From NCBI RefSeq assembly GCF_000718515.1, contig NZ_JNZS01000003.1:259703-323702 (forward strand): 64,000 bases of DNA. Reading direction: 5' to 3'. The stretch is from Micromonospora parva. GTDB lineage: Bacteria > Actinomycetota > Actinomycetes > Mycobacteriales > Micromonosporaceae. Below, piece after piece: positions 52,254 through 62,283 of the stretch (within the stretch, counting starts at the first letter, position 1; each line of letters begins with the position of its first letter). Made by a program: the position numbers and the translations under genes. The notes beneath the pieces are model-generated. The model was not told the DNA's origin. It did not search any database and saw only the letters and a program-made list of their open reading frames with translations.

Positions 52254-52332
52254 CATGATCGTGCTCGATCCTGGATCGAGTGGCCTCCCGGCGCCAGCGA
52301 CACCACTACATCATGGATCGAGCACGATCATG
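52254..52332. repeat. Palindromic element with perfect 18-bp arms
   Basis: CATGATCGTGCTCGATCC (52254-52271) and its exact complement (52315-52332) enclose 43 bases with further pairing (AGTGG with CCACT). It lies between two convergent genes, so terminator function is plausible. Confidence 0.75.
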
Positions 52333-52367
52333 CCCAACGCCAGCGGGGTTGAGGCCGGGTGGCCCAG

Positions 52368-52447
52368 CAAGATCCGTGCAACATCCCTGATGTTGCTGCC
52401 TCCGCAGCCCCTGACACAGCAACATCCGAGAAGTTGCGCAGATCTTG
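52368..52447. repeat. Second palindromic element, 31-bp imperfect arms with an internal hairpin
   Basis: Arms 52368-52398 and 52417-52447 match at 26 of 31 positions. The left arm also folds on itself, GCAACATC-CCT-GATGTTGC. Its outer CAAGATC ends recall the elements at 38.4 and 43.5 kb. Together with the previous palindrome it fills most of the 52150-52517 gap; nothing else is seen there. Confidence 0.7.
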
Positions 52448-52517
52448 CCGGCAGGTGGGTGATACGGGGTGAGCAGGCGACAGGCGGGCAGGCGGGGCCG
52501 GGCGGGTGCGGGGGACG

Positions 52518-55223
52518 TCAGCGGCGCAACGTGAGGATCAGGTCGGCCACCAGGGCGGTCCAGCCGGTCTGGTGCCAGGCACCCAGGCCGGCCCCGTTGT
52601 CGCCGTGGAAGTACTCCGGGAAGGCGATCAGGTCCCGCCAGTCCGGGTGGGTCTGAAACAGCTGCGCGGCGCCGTAGATCGGGCGTCGACCCCAGTCGTC
52701 CTGGGTGAAGAGCGCGATCAGCCGGGCCGAGAGGTCGTCGGCGATCTCGTCCAGGGTGCGCTTCACACCGGAGCGGGTCGGGTACTCCACCTGGAGGTCG
52801 TCGCCGAAGAACGCCGCGTAGTCCCGCAACGCGCTGATCAGCAGGAAGTTCGTCGGCATCCAGATCGGACCACGCCAGTTCGAGTTGCCTCCGAACAGCC
52901 CGCTGGTCGACTCGGCCGGCTCGTAGCCGACGGAGAACTCCTGCCCGCCGAGGGTGACCGAGAACGGCTTGTCCAGGTGCGCGCGGGACAGCGTACGGAG
53001 GCCGAACTCGGAGAGGAACTCGTCGGGGTCGAGCATCCGGGCGAGCAGCCGGACCACCTGCTCCGGGCCGACCATTGACAACAGCCGCTGCTGCCGGCCG
53101 TCGGGGCCCAGCCGGCGGGTGCCAATCACCTGGGCGTACTCCGGGCGGTTGGTCAGGAACCAGCGCAACCGCGCGCCCAGCTCCGGCAGACGGTGCAGGG
53201 TCTTCGCGGTGAGCCGGGTGGTGGCGGCCAACGGCAGCAATCCGACCACCGAGCGGACCTTCAGCGGCACCTTCGTGCCGTCGGCGAGGCGCAGCACGTC
53301 GTAGAAGAAGGCGTCCTCCTCGTCCCACAACCCCTGCTCGTACGCGGCGGCGGCGATGTAGGCGAAGTGCTCGAAGAACTTGGTGGCGGTGTCCACCCAG
53401 GTCCGGTCGTGTTCGGCGAGCACGATCGCGATGTCCAGCAGGTTGAGGGCGTACATGCCCATCCAGCCGGTGCCGTCGGACTGCTCCAGCACACCGGCCA
53501 CCGGCAGCGCCGCCGAGCGGTCGAACGGCCCGACGTTGTCGAGCCCGAGGAAACCGCCCTCGAAGACGTTGTTGCCGCCGGTGTCCTTGCGGTTGACCCA
53601 CCAGGTGAAGTTGATCAGCAGCTTGTGCATCACCCGGGCCAGGAAGTCGTGGTCCCGGCTGCCGTCGATCTCGAACACCTTCAGCGCCGCCCAGGCGTGC
53701 ACCGGCGGGTTCACGTCACCGAACGCCCACTCGTACGCCGGGATCTGGCCGTTGGGGTGCAGGTACCACTCGCGGAGCAGGAGCAGCAGCTGCTCCTTGG
53801 CGAAGCTCGGGTCGACCCGGGCGATGCTCACGCAGTGGAAGGCCAGGTCCCAGGCCGCGTACCAGGGGTATTCCCACGGGTCGGGCATGGAGATGACGTC
53901 GAAGCTGGTCATGTGCCACCAGGCGCTGTTGCGCCCGTGCCGACGCCCGGCCGGCGGCGTGGAACCCGGGTCGCCTTCCAGCCACCGCTTGACGTCGAAG
54001 TGGTAGAACTGCTTGCCCCACATCAGCCCGGCGATGGCCTGCCGGGCGACCAGCGCCTCGTCGGGGGTGGCGGCCGGCGGGATCACCCCGGCAAAGAACC
54101 GGTTCGCCTCGGCCCGTCGCGCCCACACCACTGCCTCGAAGCCCTCGCTGAGGTCGGCCGGGGGCGGCGGCGCGGCGGCCGGCGGCGACGCGGTACGGGT
54201 GAGCCGCAGCCGGATCTGGCGCTGCTCGCCGGCCGGCACGTCGAGCACGTAGTGCAGTGCACCCTTGGTGCCCTCCCGGGCCGGGTTGACGGTGGCCGCG
54301 CCGTTGACGACGTGGTCGTTGATGCCGTCCTTCGGGTACTTCGACCGGCCGGGCAGGCCCCACAGCCGTTCGGCGTTGGTGTCGTTGTCACAGAGCAGTG
54401 GCACGGGGCCGCCGTCGCCCTCCAGCAGCAGTTGGCCGAGCACCCGGTGCTCGCCGACGAGCCGGGTGCCCTGGCCGGTGAGCCGGGGGATCCGGTCGCC
54501 ACCGGGCAGGCCCCAGGACCAGGTGTTACGGAACCACAGGGTGGGCAGGACGTGCAGGGTCGCCGCCTGGTCGCCCCGGTTGGCGACGGTCACCACCATG
54601 CAGAGGTCGGTCGGGGACGCCTTGGCGTAGTCGACGGTCACCGCCCAGTACCGGTCGTCGTCGAAGATCCCGGTGTCGACCAGCTCGTACTCGGTGTCGT
54701 CGCGGCCGCGCAACGCGTTCACCGCGACGAGTTCGTCGTACGGGAAGGCGGCCTGCGGGTAGTGGTAGCGCCAGCGCATCCAGGAGTGCGTGGGCGTGGA
54801 GTCCTCGTACCACCAGTACTCCTTGACGTCCTCGCCGTGGTTGCCGCCGTCGCCGCCGAGGCCGAACATCCGCTCCTTGAGGATCGGGTCCTTGCCGTTC
54901 CAGAGGGCGAGGGCGAAGGCGAAGGTCTGTCGGTCGTCGCAGACGCCGGCCATCCCGTCTTCATTCCACCGGTAGGCTCTGGACCGCGCGTGGTCGTGCG
55001 GGAAGTAGTCCCAGGCCGTACCGTGCTCGCTGTAGTCCTCCCGTACCGTCCCCCACGCCCGTTCGGACAGATAGGGACCCCATGCACGCCAGTCCTGCTC
55101 CCCCGAGTCGGCCTGGGCGAGCCGGAGCCGCTCAGCGTCGGGTGGCGAGGCGTCGGAGGACGATCGGTCAGTGATCACGTGCACATCTTTGACGTCGCCG
55201 CGGTACTTGACCACAGCGGCCAT
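52518..55223 (-). CDS. GH63-like glycoside hydrolase (mannosylglycerate-hydrolase/glucosidase type)
   Basis: 901 residues from ATG 55223; GTG starts at 55184 and 55178 are alternatives. N-terminal beta domain ~30-380 then an (alpha/alpha)6 barrel ~400-900. Visible motifs: '[29 protein letters not shown]', '[23 protein letters not shown]', '[15 protein letters not shown]' and '[18 protein letters not shown]', as in bacterial GH63-like enzymes including mannosylglycerate and glucosylglycerate hydrolases. No signal peptide, so cytoplasmic. It diverges from an amylo-glucosidase with a 42-base gap, tying it to alpha-glucan or compatible-solute metabolism. Confidence 0.85.
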   Translation of the reverse strand: MAAVVKYRGDVKDVHVITDRSSSDASPPDAERLRLAQADSGEQDWRAWGPYLSERAWGTVREDYSEHGTAWDYFPHDHARSRAYRWNEDGMAGVCDDRQTFAFALALWNGKDPILKERMFGLGGDGGNHGEDVKEYWWYEDSTPTHSWMRWRYHYPQAAFPYDELVAVNALRGRDDTEYELVDTGIFDDDRYWAVTVDYAKASPTDLCMVVTVANRGDQAATLHVLPTLWFRNTWSWGLPGGDRIPRLTGQGTRLVGEHRVLGQLLLEGDGGPVPLLCDNDTNAERLWGLPGRSKYPKDGINDHVVNGAATVNPAREGTKGALHYVLDVPAGEQRQIRLRLTRTASPPAAAPPPPADLSEGFEAVVWARRAEANRFFAGVIPPAATPDEALVARQAIAGLMWGKQFYHFDVKRWLEGDPGSTPPAGRRHGRNSAWWHMTSFDVISMPDPWEYPWYAAWDLAFHCVSIARVDPSFAKEQLLLLLREWYLHPNGQIPAYEWAFGDVNPPVHAWAALKVFEIDGSRDHDFLARVMHKLLINFTWWVNRKDTGGNNVFEGGFLGLDNVGPFDRSAALPVAGVLEQSDGTGWMGMYALNLLDIAIVLAEHDRTWVDTATKFFEHFAYIAAAAYEQGLWDEEDAFFYDVLRLADGTKVPLKVRSVVGLLPLAATTRLTAKTLHRLPELGARLRWFLTNRPEYAQVIGTRRLGPDGRQQRLLSMVGPEQVVRLLARMLDPDEFLSEFGLRTLSRAHLDKPFSVTLGGQEFSVGYEPAESTSGLFGGNSNWRGPIWMPTNFLLISALRDYAAFFGDDLQVEYPTRSGVKRTLDEIADDLSARLIALFTQDDWGRRPIYGAAQLFQTHPDWRDLIAFPEYFHGDNGAGLGAWHQTGWTALVADLILTLRR

Positions 55224-55265
55224 TCTCGTCGTGGCGTGTTACACCTTGCCGCCGGTGGAGGAAAC

Positions 55266-57209
55266 TTGATCGACATTCACTTCGGCCCGCAGGTCTGCGG
55301 CGATCTGACCAGCGCCGCGAGCCGGGAGTGGCTGGTCCCCGACGGTCTCGGCGGCTACGCGATGGGCACTGTCGGCGGGCTGCGGACCCGTCGCTACCAC
55401 GGTCTGTTGGTGGTTTCCGGCGAAACGCCGGCGTCCCGCCAGGTGGGACTGGTCAGTCTCGATCCGGCGGTCACACTGCCGTCCGGCACGCGGGTGCGCC
55501 TCGGCGCGCACGAGTGGGCCTCCGGTGACGTCGACCCGCGCGGCTTCGAGCTGTTGGAGCGCTTCGACCTGGTCGACGGGCTGCCCCGGTGGCGGTGGCG
55601 GATCGGCGACGTGGTGATCGAACGGGAGCTGGCCATGCTGCCCGGCCGCTCCTGTGTCGCGGTGGTGCACCGGCTGGTCGCCGGTGGCCCCGTCCGGCTG
55701 GAGCTGTCGGCCGCCTGCACCTGGCGGGACGCGCACGGCGAACGGCGGGCCGACGGCCCGATCCCCCAGGTCGAGGCGGTTGCCGACGGCGCGGTGGTCG
55801 AGGGCGCGTACCGGCTCGCCGGCCCGGGTTGGGCCCCCGAGGGGCAGTGGTGGCTGGGCGTGCACCACCGCGAGGAGGCCAACCGGGGGCTGCACCCGGA
55901 CGAGGACGTCTGGTACGCGGGCCGTTTCTCCGGTGAGCTGGAACGCCCCGGTGACACCGTGTCGGTGCGGGCCTGGGCCGGTCGACTCGACGAGGAGCCG
56001 CCGCCGGCGACGGAGATCGTGGCGACGGCCCGACGGCGCAACCGGCAGGTGGTGGCGACGGCGAAGCCGGCCGACGACGTGGCGGCGACCCTGACGCTGG
56101 CCGCCGACGCGTTCGTGGTGCGCACCGAACACGCGGCGGTGGACGTGGTCGCCGGGTACCCGTGGTTCGGGGCCTGGTCGAGGGACACGATGATCTCGTA
56201 CGAGGGGTTGTTCCTCTGCACCGGCCGCGCCGACGAGGGGCGGGACCTGCTGCGGGCGTACGCGGCGACGCTGTCCGAGGGGATGCTCGCCAACACCGCC
56301 GACACCGGTCGGGTGGAGTACAACACCGTCGACGGCACGTTGTGGTTCCTGCACGCGGTGAGTCGGCACGTCACCGTCACCGGCGACACCGACCTCGGCG
56401 ACGCGTTGCTGCCCGCCCTGCACACGGTGATCGACGCTCATGTCGCCGGCACCCGGTACGGGATCCGCGTCGACCCGACCGACGGCCTGCTCACCCAGGG
56501 TGCCGCCGGCACCGCGCTGACCTGGATGGATGCCCGGGTGTACGGGGTGCCGGTCACCCCGCGTACCGGCAAGCCGGTCGAGGTCAACGCGTTGTGGATC
56601 AATGGCCTGGCCGGGCTCGCGGAGCTCACCGAGCTGGCCGGACGTAACGCCGACGGGCTGTGGCGACTCCACGCGCAGGCCACCGCCTCGTTCCGGGAGC
56701 GGTTCCCGGCGCCGACCGGGTGGTTGCACGACGTGCTGGACGCGCCCGCGCCGGCGTACCCGTTGGGTGGGGCGGCCCTGCACGACGACGACGCGTTACG
56801 CCCCAACCAGTTGCTGGCCTGGTCGCTGCCGTACGCGCCGATGGAGCCGGACGAGCAGACGCTGCGACGGGTGGCGGCGGGGCTGCTCACCCCGCTCGGG
56901 CCGCGCAGTCTCGCACCGGACTCCGCGGAGTTCGTGGGCCGGCACCGGGGTGGCCCGGCCGACCGGGACGGGGGCTACCACCAGGGCACTGTGTGGCCGT
57001 GGTTGCTCGGCCCGTACGTGGACGCCGCCCGCCGGGGGAAGATGTCCGTCGATGACGCATTCGTCGGCATTGAGTCCCATTTGATGGAATATGGGATAGG
57101 ATCGGTGAGCGAGACGGCCGATGGCCTCGCGCCGCACACCGCCACCGGGTGCCCGTTCCAGGCATGGTCGGTGGCCGAGCTGCTGCGGGTGCGGCGAAAG
57201 AGCCAGTAG
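55266..57209 (+). CDS. Glycogen debranching-type amylo-alpha-1,6-glucosidase
   Basis: 647 residues from TTG 55266, chosen for the GGAGG five bases upstream. N-terminal ~280 residues form the GDE_N beta domain (EWLVPDGLGGYAMGTVGGLRTRRYHGLLV, FLERFDL-type strands). The C-terminal ~350 residues are a GH133-like (alpha/alpha)6 barrel with 'YPWFGAWSRDTMISYEGLFL', 'VEYNTVDGTLWFLHAV' and 'GGYHQGTVWPWLLGPYVDAAR'. It should hydrolyse alpha-1,6 stubs of glycogen-like glucans in the cytoplasm. Followed 137 bases later by a GT4 glycosyltransferase. Confidence 0.92.
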   Translation: MIDIHFGPQVCGDLTSAASREWLVPDGLGGYAMGTVGGLRTRRYHGLLVVSGETPASRQVGLVSLDPAVTLPSGTRVRLGAHEWASGDVDPRGFELLERFDLVDGLPRWRWRIGDVVIERELAMLPGRSCVAVVHRLVAGGPVRLELSAACTWRDAHGERRADGPIPQVEAVADGAVVEGAYRLAGPGWAPEGQWWLGVHHREEANRGLHPDEDVWYAGRFSGELERPGDTVSVRAWAGRLDEEPPPATEIVATARRRNRQVVATAKPADDVAATLTLAADAFVVRTEHAAVDVVAGYPWFGAWSRDTMISYEGLFLCTGRADEGRDLLRAYAATLSEGMLANTADTGRVEYNTVDGTLWFLHAVSRHVTVTGDTDLGDALLPALHTVIDAHVAGTRYGIRVDPTDGLLTQGAAGTALTWMDARVYGVPVTPRTGKPVEVNALWINGLAGLAELTELAGRNADGLWRLHAQATASFRERFPAPTGWLHDVLDAPAPAYPLGGAALHDDDALRPNQLLAWSLPYAPMEPDEQTLRRVAAGLLTPLGPRSLAPDSAEFVGRHRGGPADRDGGYHQGTVWPWLLGPYVDAARRGKMSVDDAFVGIESHLMEYGIGSVSETADGLAPHTATGCPFQAWSVAELLRVRRKSQ

Positions 57210-57346
57210 CGCTTTACACGACCGCAACGGTGGTGTCGCCGCTGGTTATCGCGATCCCGGCAGGATTGGCCCCGATCCAGACGCGACGGCGACATCGATT
57301 CCGGTGTCGGTCGGCGCGCGCCCGGGGACAACTCAAAGGGGGCCGC

Positions 57347-58681
57347 ATGTCACTCGATGCCCACGTGATCGACATCAACCCCGCCCGACAGCTGCGGGTG
57401 CTGATGCTCTCCTGGGAGTACCCGCCGGTGCTCGTCGGCGGTCTCGGTCGACACGTGCACGCCCTCTCCGTCGCCCTCGCCGCCGCCGGCCACGAGGTCA
57501 CCGTCGTCACCCGGCACAGCGACGGCGCGCCCCTGGAGGAGTACGCCGAGGGCGTACGCATCCTGCGCGCTCCCGAGGACCCGGTCACCTTCCCCCTCGC
57601 CACCAGCTCGCTGCTGGCCTGGACGATGGCCTTCAACCACACCCTCACCCGCACCGCGCTGCGCGCCACCGAAGCCGGCTCGTACGACGTCATCCACGCC
57701 CACGACTGGCTCGTCGCCCACACGGCCGTCACCCTCGCCGAGCACCTGGACCTGCCCCTGGTCACCACCATGCACGCCACCGAGGCCGGTCGGCACCAGG
57801 GCTGGCTGCCGGAGGAGATGAACCGCACCATCCACGGCGTCGAGCACTGGCTCAGCAATTCCTCCGTCCGGGTGATCACCTGTTCCGGGTACATGCGCGA
57901 GCAGGTGACCACGCTCTTCGACATGCCGGCCAGCCAGGTCGACGTGGTACCCAACGGGGTCGACGACCGGGCCTGGCGGGCCCGTCCCCGAGCTGTCGCG
58001 TCGGCCCGGGCGCGCTTCGCCGGGGACGGCCCGCTGGTCGGGTACGCCGGACGGCTGGTCTACGAGAAGGGTGTCCAGCACCTGGTGCACGCCGTACCCC
58101 GGCTGCGGGAGCGGCATCCGGGGCTGCGCGTGGTGATCGCCGGCGACGGCCCGTACCGCACCGAGTTGGAGGCGGAGGCTCGGCGGCTGGCGCTGAGTTC
58201 GACGGTCCGGTTCACCGGCTTTCTCGACGCCACCCAACTGCCGGCGATGCTCGGCGCCACCGACGCGACAGTGGTCCCCAGCCTCTACGAGCCGTTCGGC
58301 ATGGTGGCGCTGGAGGCGGCGGCCGCCGGAGCACCCCTCGCCGTGGCCCGGACCGGGGGTCTCGCCGAGATCGTCGAACCCGGCGTGACCGGGGTGACGT
58401 TCCCGCACAGTGACCCGGACGCGCTCGCCGGCGCGGTCGGCCAACTGCTCGGCGACGAGGTCTTCGCCCGACGGCTGGCCCGGCGGGCCCGTACCATGGT
58501 CGGCGAACGGTACGGCTGGGCGACCATCGCGGCCCGCACCGCCGCCAGCTACGCCACCGCTCGGCGCGAGCACGGCCCCGTCCAGGCCCGCCGCGCCGCT
58601 GCCCGGCTGGCCGGGGGACGGACCCGGATCGCCATCCCGGAGGGGAATCTGCTGACCCGGGCCGACCCCGCCGCGTGCTGA
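57347..58681 (+). CDS. GT4 family glycosyltransferase, possible glycogen/maltose-1-phosphate synthase type
   Basis: 444 residues from ATG 57347 (AAGGGGGCC upstream). N-terminal 'LMLSWEYPPVLVGGLGRHVHALSVALAAAGHEV' with the G-G-L-G phosphate-binding loop, 'DVIHAHDWLVA', 'VPNGVD' and the C-terminal E-x7-E motif in 'PSLYEPFGMVALEAAAAGAPL' match retaining GT-B enzymes. The opening and HDW match GlgM/glycogen synthase-like actinobacterial proteins, fitting the adjacent debranching gene, but donor and acceptor cannot be fixed. Confidence 0.88.
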   Translation: MSLDAHVIDINPARQLRVLMLSWEYPPVLVGGLGRHVHALSVALAAAGHEVTVVTRHSDGAPLEEYAEGVRILRAPEDPVTFPLATSSLLAWTMAFNHTLTRTALRATEAGSYDVIHAHDWLVAHTAVTLAEHLDLPLVTTMHATEAGRHQGWLPEEMNRTIHGVEHWLSNSSVRVITCSGYMREQVTTLFDMPASQVDVVPNGVDDRAWRARPRAVASARARFAGDGPLVGYAGRLVYEKGVQHLVHAVPRLRERHPGLRVVIAGDGPYRTELEAEARRLALSSTVRFTGFLDATQLPAMLGATDATVVPSLYEPFGMVALEAAAAGAPLAVARTGGLAEIVEPGVTGVTFPHSDPDALAGAVGQLLGDEVFARRLARRARTMVGERYGWATIAARTAASYATARREHGPVQARRAAARLAGGRTRIAIPEGNLLTRADPAAC

Positions 58682-58764
58682 CGTACGTCGGATGACCTAT
58701 AGGTGACTTCCGATCCGCTGGTTAGGGTGTAGCCCGAACAGCGGCTGAGGAGGAGCGTGCACAG

Positions 58765-60435
58765 GTGCTGATCGCCGGTCGGTACCGACTGCTCGACCTT
58801 GTGGGTCGCGGGGGCATGGGTCGGGTGTGGCGCGCCCACGACGAGATGCTGCACCGCGAGGTGGCGGTCAAGGAGATCGTGCCACCGAGTTGGCTTGACG
58901 ATCGTGGCCGGGCCGAGGTGCGCCTGCGCACCATGCGGGAGGCGCGGGCGGCGGCCCGGCTCAACCACCCCGCCGTGGTCCGGCTCTACGACGTGGTCGC
59001 GGTCGACGACAGCCCCTGGATCGTGATGGAGTACGTCCCGTCCCGCACCCTCCAGGACGTCGTGGACGCCGAGGGGCCCCTGGAGCCCGCCCGCGCGGCC
59101 CGGATCGGTGTGGCCGTGCTCGACGCGTTGCAGGCCGCGCACAGCGCCGGGGTGCTGCACCGCGACATCAAGCCGCAGAACGTGCTCGTGGCGCACGACG
59201 GGCGGGTGATGCTCACCGACTTCGGGCTGGCCACCTTCGACGGTGGCGACGGCGCGATGACCCGCCCCGGCATGGTCCTCGGCTCCCCGCAGTACGTGGC
59301 CCCGGAGCGGGCCTCCGACGGGGTGTCCTCGGTGGCCGCCGACCTGTGGTCGCTCGGCGCGACACTGCACGCCGCCGTGGAGGGGCAGTCCCCGTACGCC
59401 CGCAGCACCGCGATGGCCACCCTGAGCGCGCTGGCCGCCGGTCCGCCGGACCCAGCCCCGCACGCCGGCGCGCTCGCGCCGGTGCTGCACGGGCTGCTCC
59501 GCCGCAACCCGGACGACCGCCTCGGCCACGACGCGGCCCGTCGGTTGCTCAGGACGGCAGCGGGCGGCCGGGCCGACCCACCGGCGGTGACCGACCGCCC
59601 CTCGGCCGACGGGCCGGCGTCGGGGGCGGTCGACCCGGGCACCGCCGCCGACGACCTCGACCCCACCATTCCGCTGCCCGACCCGGCCGACGAACCGGCC
59701 TCGACGGAAGCCGGTGGTGCCTCCCCCGCACCGGACCCGTCCGCCGCCGGGCGTACCGCGCGCCGGATGGCGGTGGTCGCCGTGGCGCTGCTGGTGGCCG
59801 TGGTGGCCGGCGTCGGCACCGCACTGACCGTCACCAGTGACAAGCCCGGCGACGTCACCGGGTGGTCCTCTCCGACGCCGGGCGCCGGGCCGCTCGGTCC
59901 CGGCCCGCTGCCGAGGGGACGCGGTGTTCCCCCACCCCCGTTCGCGTGTGTCCGCCCGGACATCGTCGGGACGCCCGTGCGGGCCGGCACTCCGAGCGCG
60001 GGCGACGGGTTCCAACCGCCGCCCGGCTGGATCTGGTACGCCGACGTCACCGGATTCCGGGTCTCCGTACCGGAGACGTGGTGGACCTCCCGCGACGGCA
60101 CTGTGGTGTGCTTCCAGGACCCGGCGACCGGCCGGGCCTTCAGCGTCGCCGAGGGCGGCGCTGTCGATCCGCTGCAGCGGGTGCGCGCCCTCCGCGACAA
60201 GGCAGCCGCGGCGGGGGCCCTGCCCGGGTACGACGAGATCCGGCTCGCCACCGGCGACGGCGCCGCCGAGTGGGAGTGTCGCTGGGAGACACCGCACGGG
60301 CGGTGGCTGCGCGCCCGCCAGCAGACCCTCGGCGCCGACCGCTGGACGCTGGGTTGGATCACCTTCGACGAGGACTGGACCGGGGCCGCCGCCGACTGGG
60401 AAATGGTGCGAAAGAGTTTCCGACCACCCCGCTGA
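58765..60435 (+). CDS. Receptor-type Ser/Thr protein kinase (first of a tandem pair)
   Basis: 556 residues from GTG 58765 (GAGGAGGAG at 58747-58755). Kinase domain ~5-265: GRGGMGRVW loop, Lys of VAVKE, HRDIKPQN catalytic loop, DFG, APE. Pro/Asp-rich juxtamembrane ~270-330, one helix ~334-357, then ~170 external residues with 'PPGWIWYADVTGFRVSVPETWWTS' and a cysteine pair. The external domain matches that of the next gene, so both sense related cues. It lacks PASTA repeats. The start differs by one base from the paralogue (see findings). Confidence 0.93.
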   Translation: MLIAGRYRLLDLVGRGGMGRVWRAHDEMLHREVAVKEIVPPSWLDDRGRAEVRLRTMREARAAARLNHPAVVRLYDVVAVDDSPWIVMEYVPSRTLQDVVDAEGPLEPARAARIGVAVLDALQAAHSAGVLHRDIKPQNVLVAHDGRVMLTDFGLATFDGGDGAMTRPGMVLGSPQYVAPERASDGVSSVAADLWSLGATLHAAVEGQSPYARSTAMATLSALAAGPPDPAPHAGALAPVLHGLLRRNPDDRLGHDAARRLLRTAAGGRADPPAVTDRPSADGPASGAVDPGTAADDLDPTIPLPDPADEPASTEAGGASPAPDPSAAGRTARRMAVVAVALLVAVVAGVGTALTVTSDKPGDVTGWSSPTPGAGPLGPGPLPRGRGVPPPPFACVRPDIVGTPVRAGTPSAGDGFQPPPGWIWYADVTGFRVSVPETWWTSRDGTVVCFQDPATGRAFSVAEGGAVDPLQRVRALRDKAAAAGALPGYDEIRLATGDGAAEWECRWETPHGRWLRARQQTLGADRWTLGWITFDEDWTGAAADWEMVRKSFRPPR

Positions 60436-60554
60436 CCTGCACCGTATGGCCATGATCCGGACCACCGTCCGGTCTGGATCGAGGCCGCACAGTGGATGAG
60501 AAAGCCGACATTGGTGGCTATCGTGGATCCCGGGGTGACCGAGGGGGAGCGACC

Positions 60555-62180
60555 GTGCATCAGTTGCTGATCGCGGGTCGGTACCGGCTGCTCGACCTGG
60601 TCGGCACCGGCGGAATGGGCCGGGTGTGGCTTGCTCGCGACGAGATGCTGCACCGCGACGTGGCGCTGAAGGAGGTCGTGCCGCCGTCCTGGCTGGCCGA
60701 GACCGAACGTGCGGAGTTGCGGCTGCGCACCCTGCGGGAGGCACGCACCGCCGCCCGGCTCAACCATCCCAACGTGGTCCGCCTCTACGACGTGGTGCAC
60801 GACCGGGACAGCCCCTGGATCGTGATGGAGTACGTGCCATCCCGGTCGGTGCAGCAGATCATCAGCGCCGAAGGGCCACTGAGTCCGCCGCGCACCGCCC
60901 GGATCGGGTTGGCGGTGCTCGCCGCGTTGCGGGCCGCGCACGCCGCCGGAGTGCTGCACCGCGATGTGAAGCCGCACAACGTGCTCGTGGCCGACGACGG
61001 GCGGGTGATGCTCACCGACTTCGGGTTGGCCACCTTCGACGGCGGTGACGGCACGATGACCGGGCCCGGCACGGTGCTCGGCTCACCGCAGTTCGTCGCG
61101 CCGGAGCGGGCCCGCGAAGGGGTGTCCGACGCGCGTACCGACATGTGGTCGCTGGGCGCGACGCTCTACGCGACGGTCGAGGGGCAGTCACCGTACGCGA
61201 GGTCGAGCGCCATGGCGACGCTCAGCGCACTGGCCACCGAACCACCTGACCCGATGCGTCGGGCCGGCCCGTTGCGTCCCGTCCTCACCGGCCTGTTGCA
61301 GCGGGACCCCTGGCGGCGGCTGACCGCCCTCGAGGTGGAGCCGCTGTTGCGCAGCGCCGCGGCGAGCCCCGACGAGCCCGCCGCGCCGGCCCGGTCGGCG
61401 GCGGTCGCGGCGGTCCGCAGCGCCGGCCGGGCGAGCACGCCCCACCCGGTCGAACCGGCGCCTCCGTCGGACGAACCGGCGACGCAGACCCCGCGCCCAC
61501 CGCGCCGGACCGTCCGGCGACGCCGCCTGATCGCCCTGGGCGGTGCGGCGGCGGCCCTGCTCGTCGCGGGCGGCGTCACGCTGGCCCTGGTCGATCGGCA
61601 CGATGAGCGGACCCCACCGTCCGGCGCGGGTGGCGGCGCACCGACCCACCGGCCGGCGGCGTTCGCCTGCGCGTCGTCCCCGCCACCGTCGGCCACCCCG
61701 GTGGTGTCGGTGTCCCCGCCGGCCGACGCGAGATACCGGCTGCCCGAGGGGTGGACCTGGCACGACGACCCGACCGGGTTCCGGATCGCCGCGCCGGTGG
61801 GCTGGGCGCGCTGGACCGAAGGTCCGGTGACCTGCTTCCGCAGGTCCAGCGGGTCCCGGGTGCTCAGCGTCGAGGCGGGTCCGGCCCGCGCGGATCCGGT
61901 GGCGTACTGGAAGGCCGAGGAGTCGCGGTTGACCACGAGCGCGGCGTTGCCGGGTTATCGCAAGGTGGACATCTCCGCGATGGACATCTTCGAGGGCGGC
62001 GCGGTGTGGGAGTGCGGCTGGCTGAACGCCCTCGGCGTTGCGGTGCACAGTTTCCGGCTGCTGATCAACACGTCGGCGGGCCGCTCGTACACCGTCTCCT
62101 GGTTGACAGAAGAGTTCGACTGGCAGGTCAACGCGGCATACTTGCCGATGATCCGGCAGAGCTTCACCCCCACCCCGTAA
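60555..62180 (+). CDS. Receptor-type Ser/Thr protein kinase (second of a tandem pair)
   Basis: 541 residues from GTG 60555. Kinase domain ~7-265 (GTGGMGRVW, VALKEVV, HRDVKPHN, DFG, APE), Arg/Pro-rich linker, one helix ~326-347, external domain ~360-541 with 'LPEGWTWHDDPTGFRIAAPVGWARWT' and 'YRKVDISAMDIFEGGAVWECGW'. About as long as the previous kinase and strongly similar over kinase and external domains, a clear tandem duplication. 119 bases separate the genes. Confidence 0.93.
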   Translation: MHQLLIAGRYRLLDLVGTGGMGRVWLARDEMLHRDVALKEVVPPSWLAETERAELRLRTLREARTAARLNHPNVVRLYDVVHDRDSPWIVMEYVPSRSVQQIISAEGPLSPPRTARIGLAVLAALRAAHAAGVLHRDVKPHNVLVADDGRVMLTDFGLATFDGGDGTMTGPGTVLGSPQFVAPERAREGVSDARTDMWSLGATLYATVEGQSPYARSSAMATLSALATEPPDPMRRAGPLRPVLTGLLQRDPWRRLTALEVEPLLRSAAASPDEPAAPARSAAVAAVRSAGRASTPHPVEPAPPSDEPATQTPRPPRRTVRRRRLIALGGAAAALLVAGGVTLALVDRHDERTPPSGAGGGAPTHRPAAFACASSPPPSATPVVSVSPPADARYRLPEGWTWHDDPTGFRIAAPVGWARWTEGPVTCFRRSSGSRVLSVEAGPARADPVAYWKAEESRLTTSAALPGYRKVDISAMDIFEGGAVWECGWLNALGVAVHSFRLLINTSAGRSYTVSWLTEEFDWQVNAAYLPMIRQSFTPTP

Positions 62181-62283
62181 CTCCGTCCGATGTGGACCTG
62201 ACGGGTGATGCCCCTGCGGCGCTGAGGCTGACTACAGTGGCGTAGTTTTGGGCGCTCAAGATCCTTGGGGAGGGTGAGCCGAG

